NCBI RefSeq assembly: GCF_963966145.1
Contig: NC_091049.1
Location: 13,702,001-13,766,000, forward strand
Direction: 5' to 3'
Source of the DNA: Tenebrio molitor
Taxonomy: Eukaryota; Arthropoda; Insecta; Coleoptera; Tenebrionidae
Length of the DNA: 64,000 nucleotides
Part shown: positions 52,658-64,000 of the stretch, piece by piece
Layout of the letters: each line of letters starts with the position of its first letter
How positions within the stretch are numbered: the first letter of the stretch is position 1
Position numbers and translations under genes: made by a program
The notes under the pieces: generated by a model
What the model was told of the DNA's origin: nothing
What the model saw: only the letters and a program-made list of their open reading frames with translations
Database searches by the model: none

Positions 52658-54789
52658 AGTGGAGTAACGATAGACAAAAATACGGCGTCATTTCGGAACC
52701 GGTAGCAAGAGTTCCGATTGTAATAATTTATTTTTTTTTATGTCATGAATACAAAATACTAAAACCTTTATAGGTTAAAAATTGACGCTCATAGTGGGAA
52801 ATACACTCACCGGCACAAAAAGCGACTCATTATGATTTCTTTAATAAATAATCTTGAAATTATATTTGTGCTAATTTTTTTTTATAATAGTTAAAATTGG
52901 GATATTTTCAAAGATCGGGAGTGCTTTGGTCACCATGGCAACCGAATTGTTTTGTTTAAATAAATTATTGAAAAGTTTGCGCTACTTCCATGTTTTTTTT
53001 TAATTTGACAATACGAGATACTAATTCAAAATACTATTCAAATTTTGACAATTTTTTATAACATACATTTTTTTACTAAAAAATAGCTTTTATCATTGTT
53101 CATTAAAATCTTATTTCCTGTGTTTAATGTTTTGTTTGTCGGATATTCTTTGGCAAAGAAAAACTTAAATAGCACCTACCAATACAACATGATACCAAAA
53201 AAAAATTCTAAGACAATGAATTACTTAAAATTCAAAGTGAGTAGAACTCTTCAAACGATCATTGTGACGGGTATTGGTAAAAAATATACAAAAGATGCTG
53301 AAAGTAAAAATTTATTAAGAGTGTATTATAAAAATTAAATATTTTCCCCGGTTTCATCCTCTTCTATGTCATTTTCATCTAAAATTGTTGATGGTGGGCA
53401 ATTACAGTGGCCTATTTTTGAACACGTTGTTTTTCAGGAATGGAAAAACAAAATAATCAAGGCAAGTTGTTGGTACAGTTGGGACTAAAAAAAACGGACA
53501 TCAAAATTGTGATATTTTCAAAAATTCAATATAACCCATTCTTTATTGTCAATGTGACAGTTTATGACAACTGGAACATTTGAAGAATTGATCAGACGTA
53601 CCTACTACCTTGTCAAAAATAAATTACTCCCTGTATTTCGAACAGAGAAATAACGTTTTTCATGTTGTGTAACTAGAATTTTCAGAAGTAATTTTGAATG
53701 CCTAAGGTTGGTTACTGTAAATTGAGGGATTGAGTTCAATTAAATATGCCGACAGAAACCAAAATTGATTGTGAAACGAAAAATCATCTATCACTTAGCG
53801 AGGCATTAATAGTCATTAATTTGCAACTGTGACAAGGTATTAGCCACAGCCTTACATTTTTGAGATATCTTTTGTCTGCCACCAGAAACCACGTAGCCCC
53901 CAACCTAACCAACTTTATGGCAACCAAGTATCGAATATCCCTAAATCCTAGAGAGTATTTTATTTTTAACACAGTTATTAACTAAACTGTCACAATCAGT
54001 CTAAATAAGTTTAAATGTAGGAAGGGCAGTTTCACACTTATGACTGTTACGTCAAAAATTATGTCTGGTTTTTTTACTCTCCACTGTAAGTGCCTTGAAA
54101 GTCCGGAAACTTTTGTTGAAATTCCTCGAAAACTAGAGGTGTTGAATAGGACGATTCGCCGTTTCTGAAGTAACACTGCACAATGAAAATTTTTTGCTCT
54201 GAAGTGAACATATTTTAATAGTCAATAATTAATAATGACAGTTCTCCATTGTATTGACATCTGATGACATTTGAATTACATTTTCACGTGTTGCCAACTG
54301 AAGCGTATTACTCACGGACCTCTGGATTTTTTTTATTTTCGATCGCATGGTATTACTAAACACTTTTTTGTCAAAAACCATTAAAAATAATAACATATTT
54401 TCTTCAAAAAATACTAACTATGCGACTCTAGAAGACAAACTGAACGTGTTTCTATCTGAGCCGGTCAACACCGGGCTACCGAACATCTGCCTATTGTTCT
54501 TCTTTTTCCACATATAATTAATTCCAAACAAGTTTCAATATAACAATATACTCTTCCCAAAGTCATTTTATATTGTTCTCTAGTATTTTTCTTGCGAAAA
54601 TAACGATTTTTAACTGGAAAATTTCAGTTCTTATAAATAAACAATAAATTAATGAAACAAACAATGAGCGGCAATTTTTAACCTATAAAGGTTTTAATAT
54701 GTTTTATTTATAACACATTAAAAAAATTTCGTTCAAATCCGAGCTCTTGCTACCGGTTCCGAAATAAAAACCTAACGTTACTCCACTAG
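52658..54789. mobile_element. Large fold-back element, about 2.1 kb
   Basis: Left, GTGGAGTAACG is followed by TTTCGGAACCGGTAGCAAGA. Right, CTTGCTACCGGTTCCGAAA is followed by CGTTACTCCAC. Nearer the centre TTTATAGGTTAAAAATTG pairs with CAATTTTTAACCTATAAA. An 80-codon plus-strand ORF (53096-53338) inside begins at a non-ATG codon and is not recognised. Two further short minus-strand ORFs inside have no known match. Confidence 0.65.
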
Positions 54790-55189
54790 AAGCAGAAGTC
54801 AAGATATTTGATAGAGTACAAGTTGTTCTACAATTGGAGAATACGAAATAAAGTTGTTTGGATTGATCAAAGGGTAATGCTTGCCTTTAGAAAACCATTT
54901 CAATGATATAAGTAATTGTACATTTAATTTTTATATAAATAAAAACCAATAAATCTGACAAATTATTTGACATTTCCTACCGGCCGTCGTGTAAAGTAAA
55001 ACGGACTAGACCGTAAACATGTGTCTACCGGGCTCGTCGTCAAGGCAGTAGACACCTACTACCAGCACAGTATACTAAAAAGTTTTTTATTAAGAAAAAT
55101 GATCAGAAAATGCACTCGTGCAAATTATGGATAATTTGATTTGATGGGTTTAAATATTGTGAGAGAAATAGTCTTTAAATTTTTTTTCC

Positions 55190-55584
55190 ACTACTAGTCT
55201 CAGAAGGCTTCATTATTGACTCTCGAACCGACCCCAGAAGTAGAATTTCTCTCCCAAGGTTAATAATAATTTTCATTATTAACCTAGGTGAACAATGAAC
55301 AGCCGTCACCTAGCAACGAAAGATTTTCGTTGATTTCATTGGTTAACGTAGACGATTTTCATAGCAAGCGTTGAAAAATGAGAACTCGGATCATCGCATC
55401 CGACAAAATAATTTTAATTATCCGAAAGGGTTTTAACGTATCTAGTAGTGGAAAAAATAGTATATAAACCACGGTGAAGAAGTCCCTTATAGCCTTCGCG
55501 CCTTAGAACCCTCGGCACGCCTCGGGCTCTAATCTTGGCGCTCTGGCTATAATCATGAACTTCTTCACCTTGGTGTATAATATA
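55190..55584. repeat. Dispersed repeat, reverse copy of 12351-12620
   Basis: It contains TGGTTAACGTAGACGATTTT, GCATCCGACAAAATAAT and TGGCGCTCTGGCTATAAT, the reverse complements of blocks at 12351-12620 in matching order. TTCACC-type palindromes lie at its right end. Confidence 0.7.
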
Positions 55585-57921
55585 CAGAGTGATCAACAAG
55601 GACTGAAGCTGTTGGCAACAATGACAACATGATACAAATTTCAGTGAAGTTGGTAGCATTTCATTTTCAGTTGTCAAATTCAAACTTCAAAATCAAGTGT
55701 CATTTTTGTATCAATTTATTAATTAAAATGGTTTTTACACTAGAGCAAGACATTTTTATTGGTACTAGAGGTCGCCAAGCGGTCGAAATTCGACCGTTTT
55801 CATTGAATTTTTAAGTTTGAATGTTACTGAGGTTCCTTTTATCAAAGAGTACACCTCTATAATTATCGCATATAATTTTTTTGAATTTTGTTCTATTACG
55901 TCAGCTGCGAGCGTTTACAAATACGTCATTATGCACTCATTTTCGAGTTATTTGAAAAATACGAACGATAGGAAAAATGAGGTATAGTTTGGCTATGCCA
56001 TATTTAAAAAACAATAACGCGTTTTTTGAGATTTCGTTAGGTTTTTTATTGCTGTACTGGCCAGGTTTCGCCAAGGCTACAACACAGTTAATTTGCCTAT
56101 CTTTTTCAAATTATATAAAATTGAAATAAAAAATTAATACAAAAAATGAAAAAGGAAATGAAGAACACGTGTTTCGTTCAAAAAAACCGGGCGGTGTACA
56201 AGTGTACCAAAAAAAAAAAGTTAAAAAATTCTACTATCGTCGATGCTTAAACTGCGCTCTGTACGTGCAATCCCAAATGTTATTACATATTTGTCATTTG
56301 TTTTTCCAACAAACTTAATTACATTACATTATTACACTGTAACGCAATGAATTTTGATAGCTACTCGCTTGGTGTTATTTAAAAAAAAAAAATTCTTATA
56401 TGAGGTTACACATGTCATACATTGTTGTTTTCAGAATAAAAATAAAAATCTCTATCAGAATTAGTAAAAAAAAGTATGTGTCCGTATTTGAAAAAAAAAA
56501 CAGAATGTGTCGTAAAGACGCACGATAGAAGTGAAACTTTTGTATTACAGGGAAACATTGTAATTATTCATCAATCACGTATTTCTATCATGAATCAGCC
56601 GCTTTTATTTACTTGCTGTGCCACTCGTTTTGTTGGTTGCTTACCTCTCAAAAATCTATTATTAATTGCCTTTATAAATTTTTTGTAATTCATGAATAAT
56701 AGATTTAAAAGCAAGTTATAATTAATTATTATTTATTATTGATTAAGGAAAAAACACACAGTTACACAAAATTCCTTCATAAGGCACAATCTTGAGTTAC
56801 AAAATTTTAAAAACAATTATTTTTCACAATTCTTTGTTTTGTTGTTTTCTGTAAGTGTAAAAGTTATTATTCTCTAATTTTTGGGTAATTGAGAACTGTC
56901 TCGTATTTTTCTAAATAGCAGTGTTTAAAACATTTAAATTACTCCAAGGTCAAAAAATAAGTTTTCACAAAAACTGCTCAAAATGTTCTCCATTGTGGTC
57001 CAGACAGAATCAAACTCGCCTCTCATAATTTCAAAAACACTTATGAAGCTGTCAATTTGTTTAAGGTAATGTGTGGGTTTTATTTCTTGCAACACACAAA
57101 AGGAAACAAATTAATATCCTTTTAAAAATGTTCTGATAAGTGCCATAACACAATTTAACTTGCTGTCTTAAACGCCTTATGAAAGTTGAGGGATATTCCT
57201 TGATAATTTGTCGAACATTTTGCACCATTTCTAAAATTTGAACTAAGGACTGACCTGACTTCTTCTTAATGATGGATTATGATGTGCTAAAATTAGGAAC
57301 TATAATTTTAAGACATTGATAAACTTGTTGATAACCAATACCATCAGACATCTGGCTTGATATTCTTCGGTGTAAAGGGGTACAAAGTAAGGCCAGTCTT
57401 CATTTTCTTGTTTCACCCTCTTTCGAAAATAATCTAATAAAAATGCCTTCTCTTTAATGGTAAAACCCATTTTATAACTTATTCTGGGATAATGATTGCT
57501 TACAACTTCAATAAACGTCTGTAAACTTTGCCGAAATCGAAGATTTGTTTTCTAGGTTAAATCACTTAAATTGTGAACAACAACAACCTTGAATTTTGAA
57601 ATGTGACATTTCAACGAAGCATCTCCGTACCAGTGACGTCGCGTTTGGCAATAAAGATGATAATTTACTTACTCTTACAAATGTAAAATGTTGCTCTTGT
57701 TAATCTTATAAATTGTTTCCCTTATCTTGTAATAATAATAAAATGCACAATTATAATTCCAACGTCTAAAATTCATAAGGTATCATTTTTTATTAAATAG
57801 CGTTTGAGACCATAAATTGTCTACGCCCATGTTTTCACCGCTTATGTGCATATGATTTTGCTACGACGTGACCGATAATTTGCAACGCTTGCTCTGATTT
57901 GGATTCTTGTTGATCACCCTG
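55585..57921 (-). mobile_element. Mariner-type element of the GGGTGATCAA family, probably once autonomous
   Basis: The ends are CAGAGTGATCAACAAGGACT and, in reverse complement, CAGGGTGATCAACAAGAATC, flanked by TA. It carries a decayed minus-strand transposase at 56950-57475. It is the only member in this window with coding remnants; 44525-45763 and 48904-49135 look like its non-autonomous relatives. Confidence 0.75.
56950..57475 (-). pseudogene. Transposase remnant with N-terminal helix-turn-helix region
   Basis: On the minus strand it starts MGFTIKEKAFLLDYFRKR, continues ENEDWPYFVPLYTEEYQAR, and later, across stops and shifts, gives FIRRLRQQVKLCYGTYQNIF. This is the first DNA-binding part of insect mariner-type transposases of the common VxxxF-R-R-L-S-Q-Q type. 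A C-terminal-like HNGEHFEQF reading occurs near 56980. The catalytic centre is deleted. Confidence 0.6.
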
Positions 57922-59906
57922 TATTTAAAAAACAATAACGCATTTTTTGACATTTCCTTAGGTTTTTTATTGCTATACTGGCCAGGTTTCGCCAAGGCTA
58001 CACAGTTAATTTGCCTATCTTTTTCAAATTATATAAAATTGAAATTTAAAAAACATAAGTAAAATTTTACGCAAAGGCGTTTCACTCAAAAATTTTTGCC
58101 GTTTAAGACTGTGCTGTTATTTAAGACAATTTTGAAGTTTGTAGTACGTACACAAAAAAAAAATATAATAACATAACACAGCGTAAGAAAAAATTGTGAA
58201 ATTTGCAGTTTTTAGTTAAGTTTTAATACCACTTTTTCCTAGAATATTTTCCAATATTCTACTGTCTTCGAGAATCCTTCTTCATTTGTAAAAGGTGCTT
58301 TTGTTATTTCTTTACAAGAATTATGCATGTCCTCATCTCTAAATCGTAGCCCTATACTAAACCAATGTAAACGCAAATTACTCCTAAAAACTTCAAATTT
58401 GAAATTGAAAAGCTGCTCGACGGTTCTATCGATTCCTTTTGACATAATCAATTGCAGAGAAATCTTAATTTTTCGATTAAGGCAATAAATTGGTCGTTAC
58501 GATTAAACAATTGTAATTTCAAAATTACTCCTAGCGGTCTCATTTTTAACTTGTTTGAGTTCTAAAGTAGCTCATTGTAATCATGAATGTATAATCTAAT
58601 GCAGAGAAATCTTCGTTTTTCTTGAAATCGGTTAAATTCTGACTTACAAGGCAAAATAAAAAACGAAACTCATTGTTAGAAAGTGTGATGATGGCAACCA
58701 ACAATATCAGCAGCCCGTGATTTACAACACCCATTAGTTGAGTTGGGACTACGACCAAGGGGCCGGCCGACTTCTCTCTGCACCCAGCTAATTTCCATTT
58801 TACTACCTGATGGTATTACTTCGAATACAAGTTATATTTTTAACCAAATACTTCTTTATTCTTTGTGGTTTATTCTTTTACACACCACCACAGAGACAGA
58901 GGTAGAATAAAAGATAAAAGTCGTTTGCCCGATAGGCATAATTCACAATGCTGACATACAACAATGTATAATTTTTTACACAACGATAAAATTTAATTAT
59001 CGTCTGCCAAAAAATATATAAAATACTAAAAATTACAGAAGATTTTATTTAATTAATCTCTTATGTTTACACTTATTAGGTATTATAAGTATAACTGTTA
59101 TTTATTTTTTAGTCAAAATACAAGCGAGAATCAACTAACGATAGCTAAAGTCAACATTTCCAAGGCTATACCGGGTGATTCAGTTTGGTATTCGCGGCCC
59201 TACATCTTTTTTGCTTTAAGAAAAAAGTATAGCAAACCATATACAGGGTGTCCCAGAGTTGCGAAAAAGCTCCATAACTTGTTTGTTATTAAAGATATCA
59301 ACTTTTTCTTTTTTCTAGATGATAGCTACGCTTCTACTGCAGATTCGGAAAATATTGCGGTATATATACAGAGTGTCCCAATATTATAAAAACACTAAAG
59401 TTATGTTTTTTTAAATAGAAACTACCCAGTTTGATTTTATTTTTGAACTCTATGCTAAATTATGAATCAAATTTATACAGGTCATTTTTACTTATCTGCT
59501 ATCGTTTTTAATCAGTGGCGCTTTTTTTACCAGAATTTCGAATTGCAGGGGTCCCTTCGAAAATTCGTACCTTCCAAATCGTTGCACATAAATTAAAATA
59601 ATTGACGCTGTTTGATTTCTGAATTAACGAATTAAAAATGCCAAAAACTCATTTTTTTCAAATGGCACCCCGTATTTATTATTGCACTGGTCGAAAGCTT
59701 TTTTGACAAGCTTTTGAACAATATAAGGTTTGTATAGTCGAATCTGAAAATCTAGGGTGCTATCCAAAAATCGCTAAATTTGGTGCAATTTTTCCGTTAA
59801 AAAGACAATACAAAAATCTAGTAGGCCTAACAAAACATAAGCACACAATATGGTCACTCCATAAAGATGAATGAACCAACAAAACAGTGTTTAACAATTA
59901 CACATT
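57922..59906. other. Repeat-rich stretch, no supported gene
   Basis: About 57925-58045 repeats 56010-56110 (shared TATTGCTGTACTGGCCAGG-type sequence). About 58050-58330 is the third unit of the 49228 repeat. Near 58870-58950 lies the protease-flank repeat. Isolated transposon ends (ACAGGGTGTCCCAGAG and ACAGAGTGTCCCAATA) occur near 59244 and 59368. A 108-codon ORF at 59063 spans these ends and is not a gene. Confidence 0.5.
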
Positions 59907-60099
59907 TGTAACAAGACGACCGATAGGGGACGCTGTCCAACGACGTATTCCCCACCGCCCGCGTACTAAGATCGCCATCTTGGTTGCGCTCTCTTCTGTC
60001 TGGGCCGTTGAAGAAGTTACACGTGACAGTTTAATGAGCAGTTTGTAATTTAACACAAAAGTGTACGCATTCTTACAATAAACTCGTTAAAACGTTACA
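59907..60099 (+). mobile_element. 5' LTR of a Ty3/Gypsy element
   Basis: The 193-bp segment starts TGTAACAAGACG and ends AAAACGTTACA, giving the expected TG...CA termini with a 6-bp inverted repeat (TGTAAC and GTTACA). A primer-site-like sequence starts two bases later. AATAAA lies at 60076. The 3' LTR lies beyond the window, so the limits are inferred from one copy. Confidence 0.7.
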
Positions 60100-60100
60100 C

Positions 60101-60125
60101 TGGCGCTCCAACTCGGGCTCGAACT
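60101..60125 (+). other. Candidate tRNA primer-binding site
   Basis: TGGCGCTCCAACTCGGGCTC begins with TGG, the complement of a tRNA CCA end. The next bases, read in reverse complement, contain GGTTCGAGCCC-like T-loop text. The tRNA species was not identified. Confidence 0.6.
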
Positions 60126-60385
60126 GTGAAGAACCGTTTTCAACAAACACGTGAGTTTTGCGAAGAACCGTTGGAAGAAAAGGCCGTCGTTCTCAAGCAC
60201 CAGTCGGGATTGGTCTGAGAAGTCGCGCTTAGAAGAACAGAAGCACCCCAGAGAGTGAAAATCCAGACTGCGAAAGAAGAGCAGAAAAACCGTCGTCCTT
60301 CAGCGCTGAGCGAAGTTGGCCTTGGGAGACGCGCACGACCAAAGAAGATAAGGGTTTTGCACTTCAACCAGGAACATTTTTGTGA

Positions 60386-61294
60386 ATGAGCAACGAACCA
60401 CACGCATACGGCTTGAGGTCAGGTACGCAACCAACAACGAGAATGCCAGGAAACGCCACATCGGGAAACCTCGTGATGAGTCCGGAGCAGTTTGAGAGAC
60501 TGTTGGCCAGTCTGAAGACCGGATCAGGCCCGACGCTCCCGACTACAAGTGGGAATCTTGCTGACTGCAAAAGTAGGTTCGCAGGAGCCAGAGGAGAATC
60601 TGTTGCAGCCTTCATCGACGCCGTGACGATATACAAAGACTGCGTCGGTGTCTCCGACTTGAATGCGTTGAAAGGGCTGGCGATGCTGTTGGACGGAGCG
60701 GCGGCGACTTGGTGGCAGGGAACCAAGGCCACCGTGGACACCTGGGAGACCGCGATCAACGCGCTGCGGCGAAGCTTTGGTGAGGTCAAACCAAATTACA
60801 AAATTTTTAGGGAGCTGTTTTCCCGGCAACAGAAAGACACGGAGGCTACAGACATGTTCGTAAACAGTGCGAGGGCGCTGCTGTCGAAACTATCCCCCAC
60901 GCCTCCCCTTCACGAGATCCACCAGATCGACATGATCTATGGGCTTCTCAGCAGCAAAATCCGAAGGTTGGTTCCCCGAGACGAACTTAACAACTTCGAG
61001 ACGTTTATCGCGAAGACGCGAGGAGCTGAGGACGCCCTGAAGGAGGAAGAAATCCCAGAGATCGAAAAAGGAACCAAGACCCGCCCGAAGTGTTCATACT
61101 GTGGAGCCCATGGACACACAGAGAAGGAGTGTCGGAAGCTCGCGCGGAGTCAGGAAGCCACCCCAGCACGTCAAGCGACCACGACGCGAACAAATCCAGG
61201 GCAAATTTGTTTTGGCTGTCGCCAACTGGGACACTGCGCTCGCAGTGCCCGAACGAACGCCAACGGAGGAACTCGACCACCGCCGAGATACTGA
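60386..61294 (+). CDS. gag: Ty3/Gypsy Gag
   Basis: Gag forms the particle and packages RNA. The 302-codon frame starts at an ATG. A capsid-like segment (about residues 60-200) reads GLAMLLDGAAATWWQGTKA and is of the Arc/retrotransposon gag type. It is followed by the zinc knuckle CSYCGAHGHTEKEC (61091-61132), a perfect CX2CX4HX4C. A second knuckle begins CFGCRQLGH, but its last Cys is reached only in the pol frame, one base back (see findings). The leader of about 260 bp between the primer site and ATG is untranslated. Confidence 0.88.
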   Translation: MSNEPHAYGLRSGTQPTTRMPGNATSGNLVMSPEQFERLLASLKTGSGPTLPTTSGNLADCKSRFAGARGESVAAFIDAVTIYKDCVGVSDLNALKGLAMLLDGAAATWWQGTKATVDTWETAINALRRSFGEVKPNYKIFRELFSRQQKDTEATDMFVNSARALLSKLSPTPPLHEIHQIDMIYGLLSSKIRRLVPRDELNNFETFIAKTRGAEDALKEEEIPEIEKGTKTRPKCSYCGAHGHTEKECRKLARSQEATPARQATTTRTNPGQICFGCRQLGHCARSARTNANGGTRPPPRY

Positions 61295-64000
61295 CTGCAG
61301 GTCTGGGTGATGTCTGCAGAGCGTTCATGCCGGTAACAATCGCCGGAAAAGAAGGACTCGCTTACGTGGACTCGGGTGCTAGCCGTAGTATAGCCGGACA
61401 CAACCTATACGGGCATCTGAAGCGGATAAAAGCGCCGTTCACTAGGTTGACGCAAGAGTTGACGATGGCAGATGGAGAACCTGTGGAGATGGCCACCGAA
61501 GTCTATAAAGTACAGGTAGAAGTGAACGATCGAATAGTACACACTTCTGTTACAGCCATACCTGAACACAGCCGAGGCAAGACTCTGCTGGGTATGGACT
61601 TCATCAAAGCGGCTGACGTTATCTTGGACTTCCCAAGGATGCAGTGGCGTTTCAGAGGCCAGCCAAATTGGGGCCCCTTAGTTAGTGAAAAGGAAGTCTC
61701 CCTGGCGGCAAGCACCGTCCAATTAGAGCCATTGCGAGATGACGAGGGTACGGAGCTGGACAAAGTTCAGAAAGACCAACTGGTTCGACTGCTTGATTCC
61801 CACAAAGAAGTATTCGAGGAGAGTGATGAACCCACACCATACGCGGAACACCGCATAACTTTGACCGACGATCGCCCCATAGCTACTACCCCGTATCGCA
61901 TGTCCCCTCAGCGGCGGGCAATCCTTGAGGTGGAGATCCAGAGAATGGTTGAAAAAAATGTCATCGAAGAGTGCGAATCTCCATATGCAGCCCCAGTGGT
62001 AATGGTCCCAAAGAAGGACGGCAGTTTCCGCGTGTGCGTAGACTTTCGAAAGCTGAACTCGGTGACGGTGCCAGACTGTTACCCGCTACCGCGAATTGAC
62101 GACGTGTTGCACACTGCTCAACAGAACTTTTACATGAGCACGTTGGACCTTAAGAGTGGATTTTGGCAAGTCCCCGTAAGACCAGAAGACCGCGATAAAA
62201 CTGCATTTGTCACGCCGTTCGGACTCTATCGGTTTTTGAGGATGCCGTTTGGATTGCGTAACTCACCAGCGACCTTCCAACGGCTAATCGACAGGTTTAA
62301 AGTGGGGTTACCTAACGTGTTTCTGGTAGCGTACATGGACGACATCATTGTACTCTCACCGACGCTTGACAGACACTTAGAGGACTTGGAGGAAGTGTTC
62401 ACCCGTTTAAGACTATTCAAACTCGGCGCGAACCGGAGGAAGTGCGTGTTCGCGTGTGCAGAAGTTAAATTTCTCGGACATATCATAAAGAAGGGAGGGA
62501 TATCAGCTGACCCGGATAAAGTTTCCGCCATTTTGCACATGGAGGCACCAAGGAATGTGAGGCAGTTGCTGTCTTTTCTTCAGACGTGCAGCTGGTTTAG
62601 AAGATTCGTACCAGGATTCTCAGATGTCGCCAAACCTCTGACGGAGTTGACCAAGAAGACGGCAGTGTGGACCTGGGGAACGGCACAGGAGGACGCGTTC
62701 GCAAAGTTAAAGGATTTACTCAGTGCGGCGCCCATACTACGTCAGGCAGATTCCAGCCAGTCGTACACCTTGAGAACGGATGCCAGCTCCTACGCATTGG
62801 GGGCATGTCTACTACAGGGGGAGGGCCCGGACGAGAGACCCGTGGAATACGCGAGCCGGTTGTTAACACCAGCTGAGAAGAACTACACAACAACAGAGAG
62901 AGAGGCTCTGGCGATTGTCTTCGGAGTACAAAAATTTCGAGGCTACTTAGAAGGCGCAAGAGTGATAGTGGCCTCCGACCACCAGCCCCTGAAGTGGTTA
63001 ATGTCACTGAGATCACCATCTGGTAGGTTAGCACGTTGGGCTCTTTTGTTGCAGTCATTTGATTTGCGCGTCGACTATATCCCTGGAAGAAGAAATGTGG
63101 TAGCTGACATGTTATCTCGTCCCCCGATCGCCGATCTTGACGCAAGTTCCAAGTTGGAAGCCTGCTTTGCGTCCATCAATATCCCCACAGTCTCAGCAAC
63201 AGAACTGCGAAACGAGCAGTCGAAAGACGAAACACTTAAGAAAATTGTACTATGCTTCGAAGACGGTGCCGACGAGGGTCTGGCGCGTTGGACCGACCGC
63301 GGTTATGTCATGTCCGGTGGTATCCTCTACCGCTACGTTCCTGATTCCGAAACGGAAGAACCGCAACTGGTGGTACCACAGCAACTGGTTCCTGCGGTCC
63401 TGAAGGAGTTCCACGATTCCACCCGGGCCGGCCATCCAGGCGTGGAAAGGACCATCGAGAAAGTCAGCAGACACTACTTCTGGTCCACGCTGAGGCATGA
63501 TGTTCGAAAACATGTCCGGCAGTGCGCAGATTGTCAGAGGTACAAATTCTCCAATATGAAACCCACTGGACTTTTACAGACCCCTACGTTAGCCCGACGT
63601 TTCGAGACTCTAGCGATCGATCTCTACGGTCCATTACCCGTTACCTCTGATGGAAAGAGGTGGGTCTTCGCAATAGAAGATACCGCCACACGTTGGATGG
63701 AGTTGTTCCCATTAGCCAAGGCCACAGCTGAGGCCTGCGCCAAATGTCTAGTCGACGAAGTGATCCTGCGATATCGGACACCCCGCAAGGTCATCAGCGA
63801 TAACGGCTCGCAATTTGTGAGCGAGATCATGCAGCAAACGGCCTACTGTTTGGGGATTGAGCAGATCCTGACCCCTGTGTATTACCCGGCCGCCAACCCG
63901 GAGGAGAGAAGAAACCGCGAGTTGACGGTGCAGCTAGCAATAGCGGTAGAAAAGACACACGACCGGTGGAGCCTTGCGCTACCTTCGGTGAGGTTCGCCA
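61261..64000 (+). CDS. pol: Ty3/Gypsy Pol (protease, reverse transcriptase, RNase H, integrase), runs off the window
   Basis: One uninterrupted frame, -1 relative to gag, is open from at least 61081 to the window edge. The protease has DSGA (61369-61380). Reverse transcriptase has RVCVDFRKLNSVT, FGLRNSPATFQR and the catalytic YMDD (62332-62343). RNase H has LRTDASSYALGA and ASDHQPLKWL. Integrase has an HHCC finger (HDSTRAGHPG, then CADC) and D63619, D63799 and Glu near 63904, about 35 residues after the second Asp. No stop or frameshift was found in 2.7 kb, so this is a young element. Short LTRs and Arc-like Gag suggest a CsRn1/Mdg-type lineage, but I cannot place it firmly. Confidence 0.92.

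Noticed and set aside
59063..59389. 108-codon ORF
   Set aside because: It runs across two isolated transposon ends (ACAGGGTGTCCC-type) and has no known motif.
60364..60829. Long minus-strand ORFs opposite gag
   Set aside because: They mirror the gag coding frame, have no independent motifs and are explained by GC-richer codon use of gag.
1..64000. tRNA, rRNA or other structured RNA genes
   Set aside because: No cloverleaf-like box A/box B pair or rRNA core was recognised. The TGGCGCTCC segment at 60101 is a primer site, not a tRNA gene.

Overview
The window looks like insect nuclear DNA. It is AT-rich, dense in short TA-flanked inverted-repeat transposons, and carries pieces of recognisable insect genes: hunchback, extradenticle, armadillo, laminin gamma, Par-6, alpha-catenin, a classic cadherin, Raf, cactus, CAD, CTP synthase and NAD synthetase. 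A beetle is a reasonable guess, but nothing seen here fixes the order. No complete host gene is present. Almost every coding stretch is a fragment, and most carry frameshifts, stops or internal deletions.

Layout. 1-2 kb: a laminin gamma fragment of two exons with its intron. 2.2-9 kb: a very recent 3.2-kb tandem duplication carrying MITEs, a YqaJ-like fragment and a tyrosine-recombinase-like (Crypton-type) gene remnant. 9-14 kb: repeats and pieces of an R4/Dong-like non-LTR element. 14.2-22.2 kb: a stretch bounded by pogo/Tigger-like inverted ends, holding a CTP synthase 3' end and three armadillo exons with intact splice sites. 22.2-24.2 kb: more MITEs and Dong-like pieces. 24.5-28 kb: an extradenticle pseudogene split by a 2.5-kb Transib-type transposon with a 5-bp target duplication. 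28-29.3 kb: the C-terminal part and 3' end of the Dong-like element. 29.3-41.8 kb: the most unusual part, a patchwork of host gene fragments (NAD synthetase, cadherin, alpha-catenin twice, Par-6 at least three times, cactus, a probable ATIC piece, CAD, hunchback, Raf, armadillo). They are joined to each other and to non-LTR 3' ends through TAA microsatellites and short shared sequences. 42-59.9 kb: a broken trypsin-like protease and a second copy of its 3' end among many MITEs and two mariner-type transposase remnants. 59.9-64 kb: a Ty3/Gypsy element with a 193-bp LTR, gag, and pol open to the window edge.

Interpretation. Nothing here behaves as an operon or pathway. What ties the window together is transposition. 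Dong-family elements are known to insert into TAA repeats and to encode a restriction-like endonuclease plus reverse transcriptase. In this window their 3' end is fused directly to a hunchback copy, and TAA tracts sit next to most other host fragments. I infer repeated template switching, or microhomology-driven repair, at TAA sites as the origin of the patchwork. Some fragments keep introns (laminin, CTP synthase, armadillo, two Par-6 copies), while others look spliced (hunchback, cadherin, alpha-catenin, a third Par-6 copy), so at least two routes of copying are needed. Misassembly cannot be excluded from the sequence alone.
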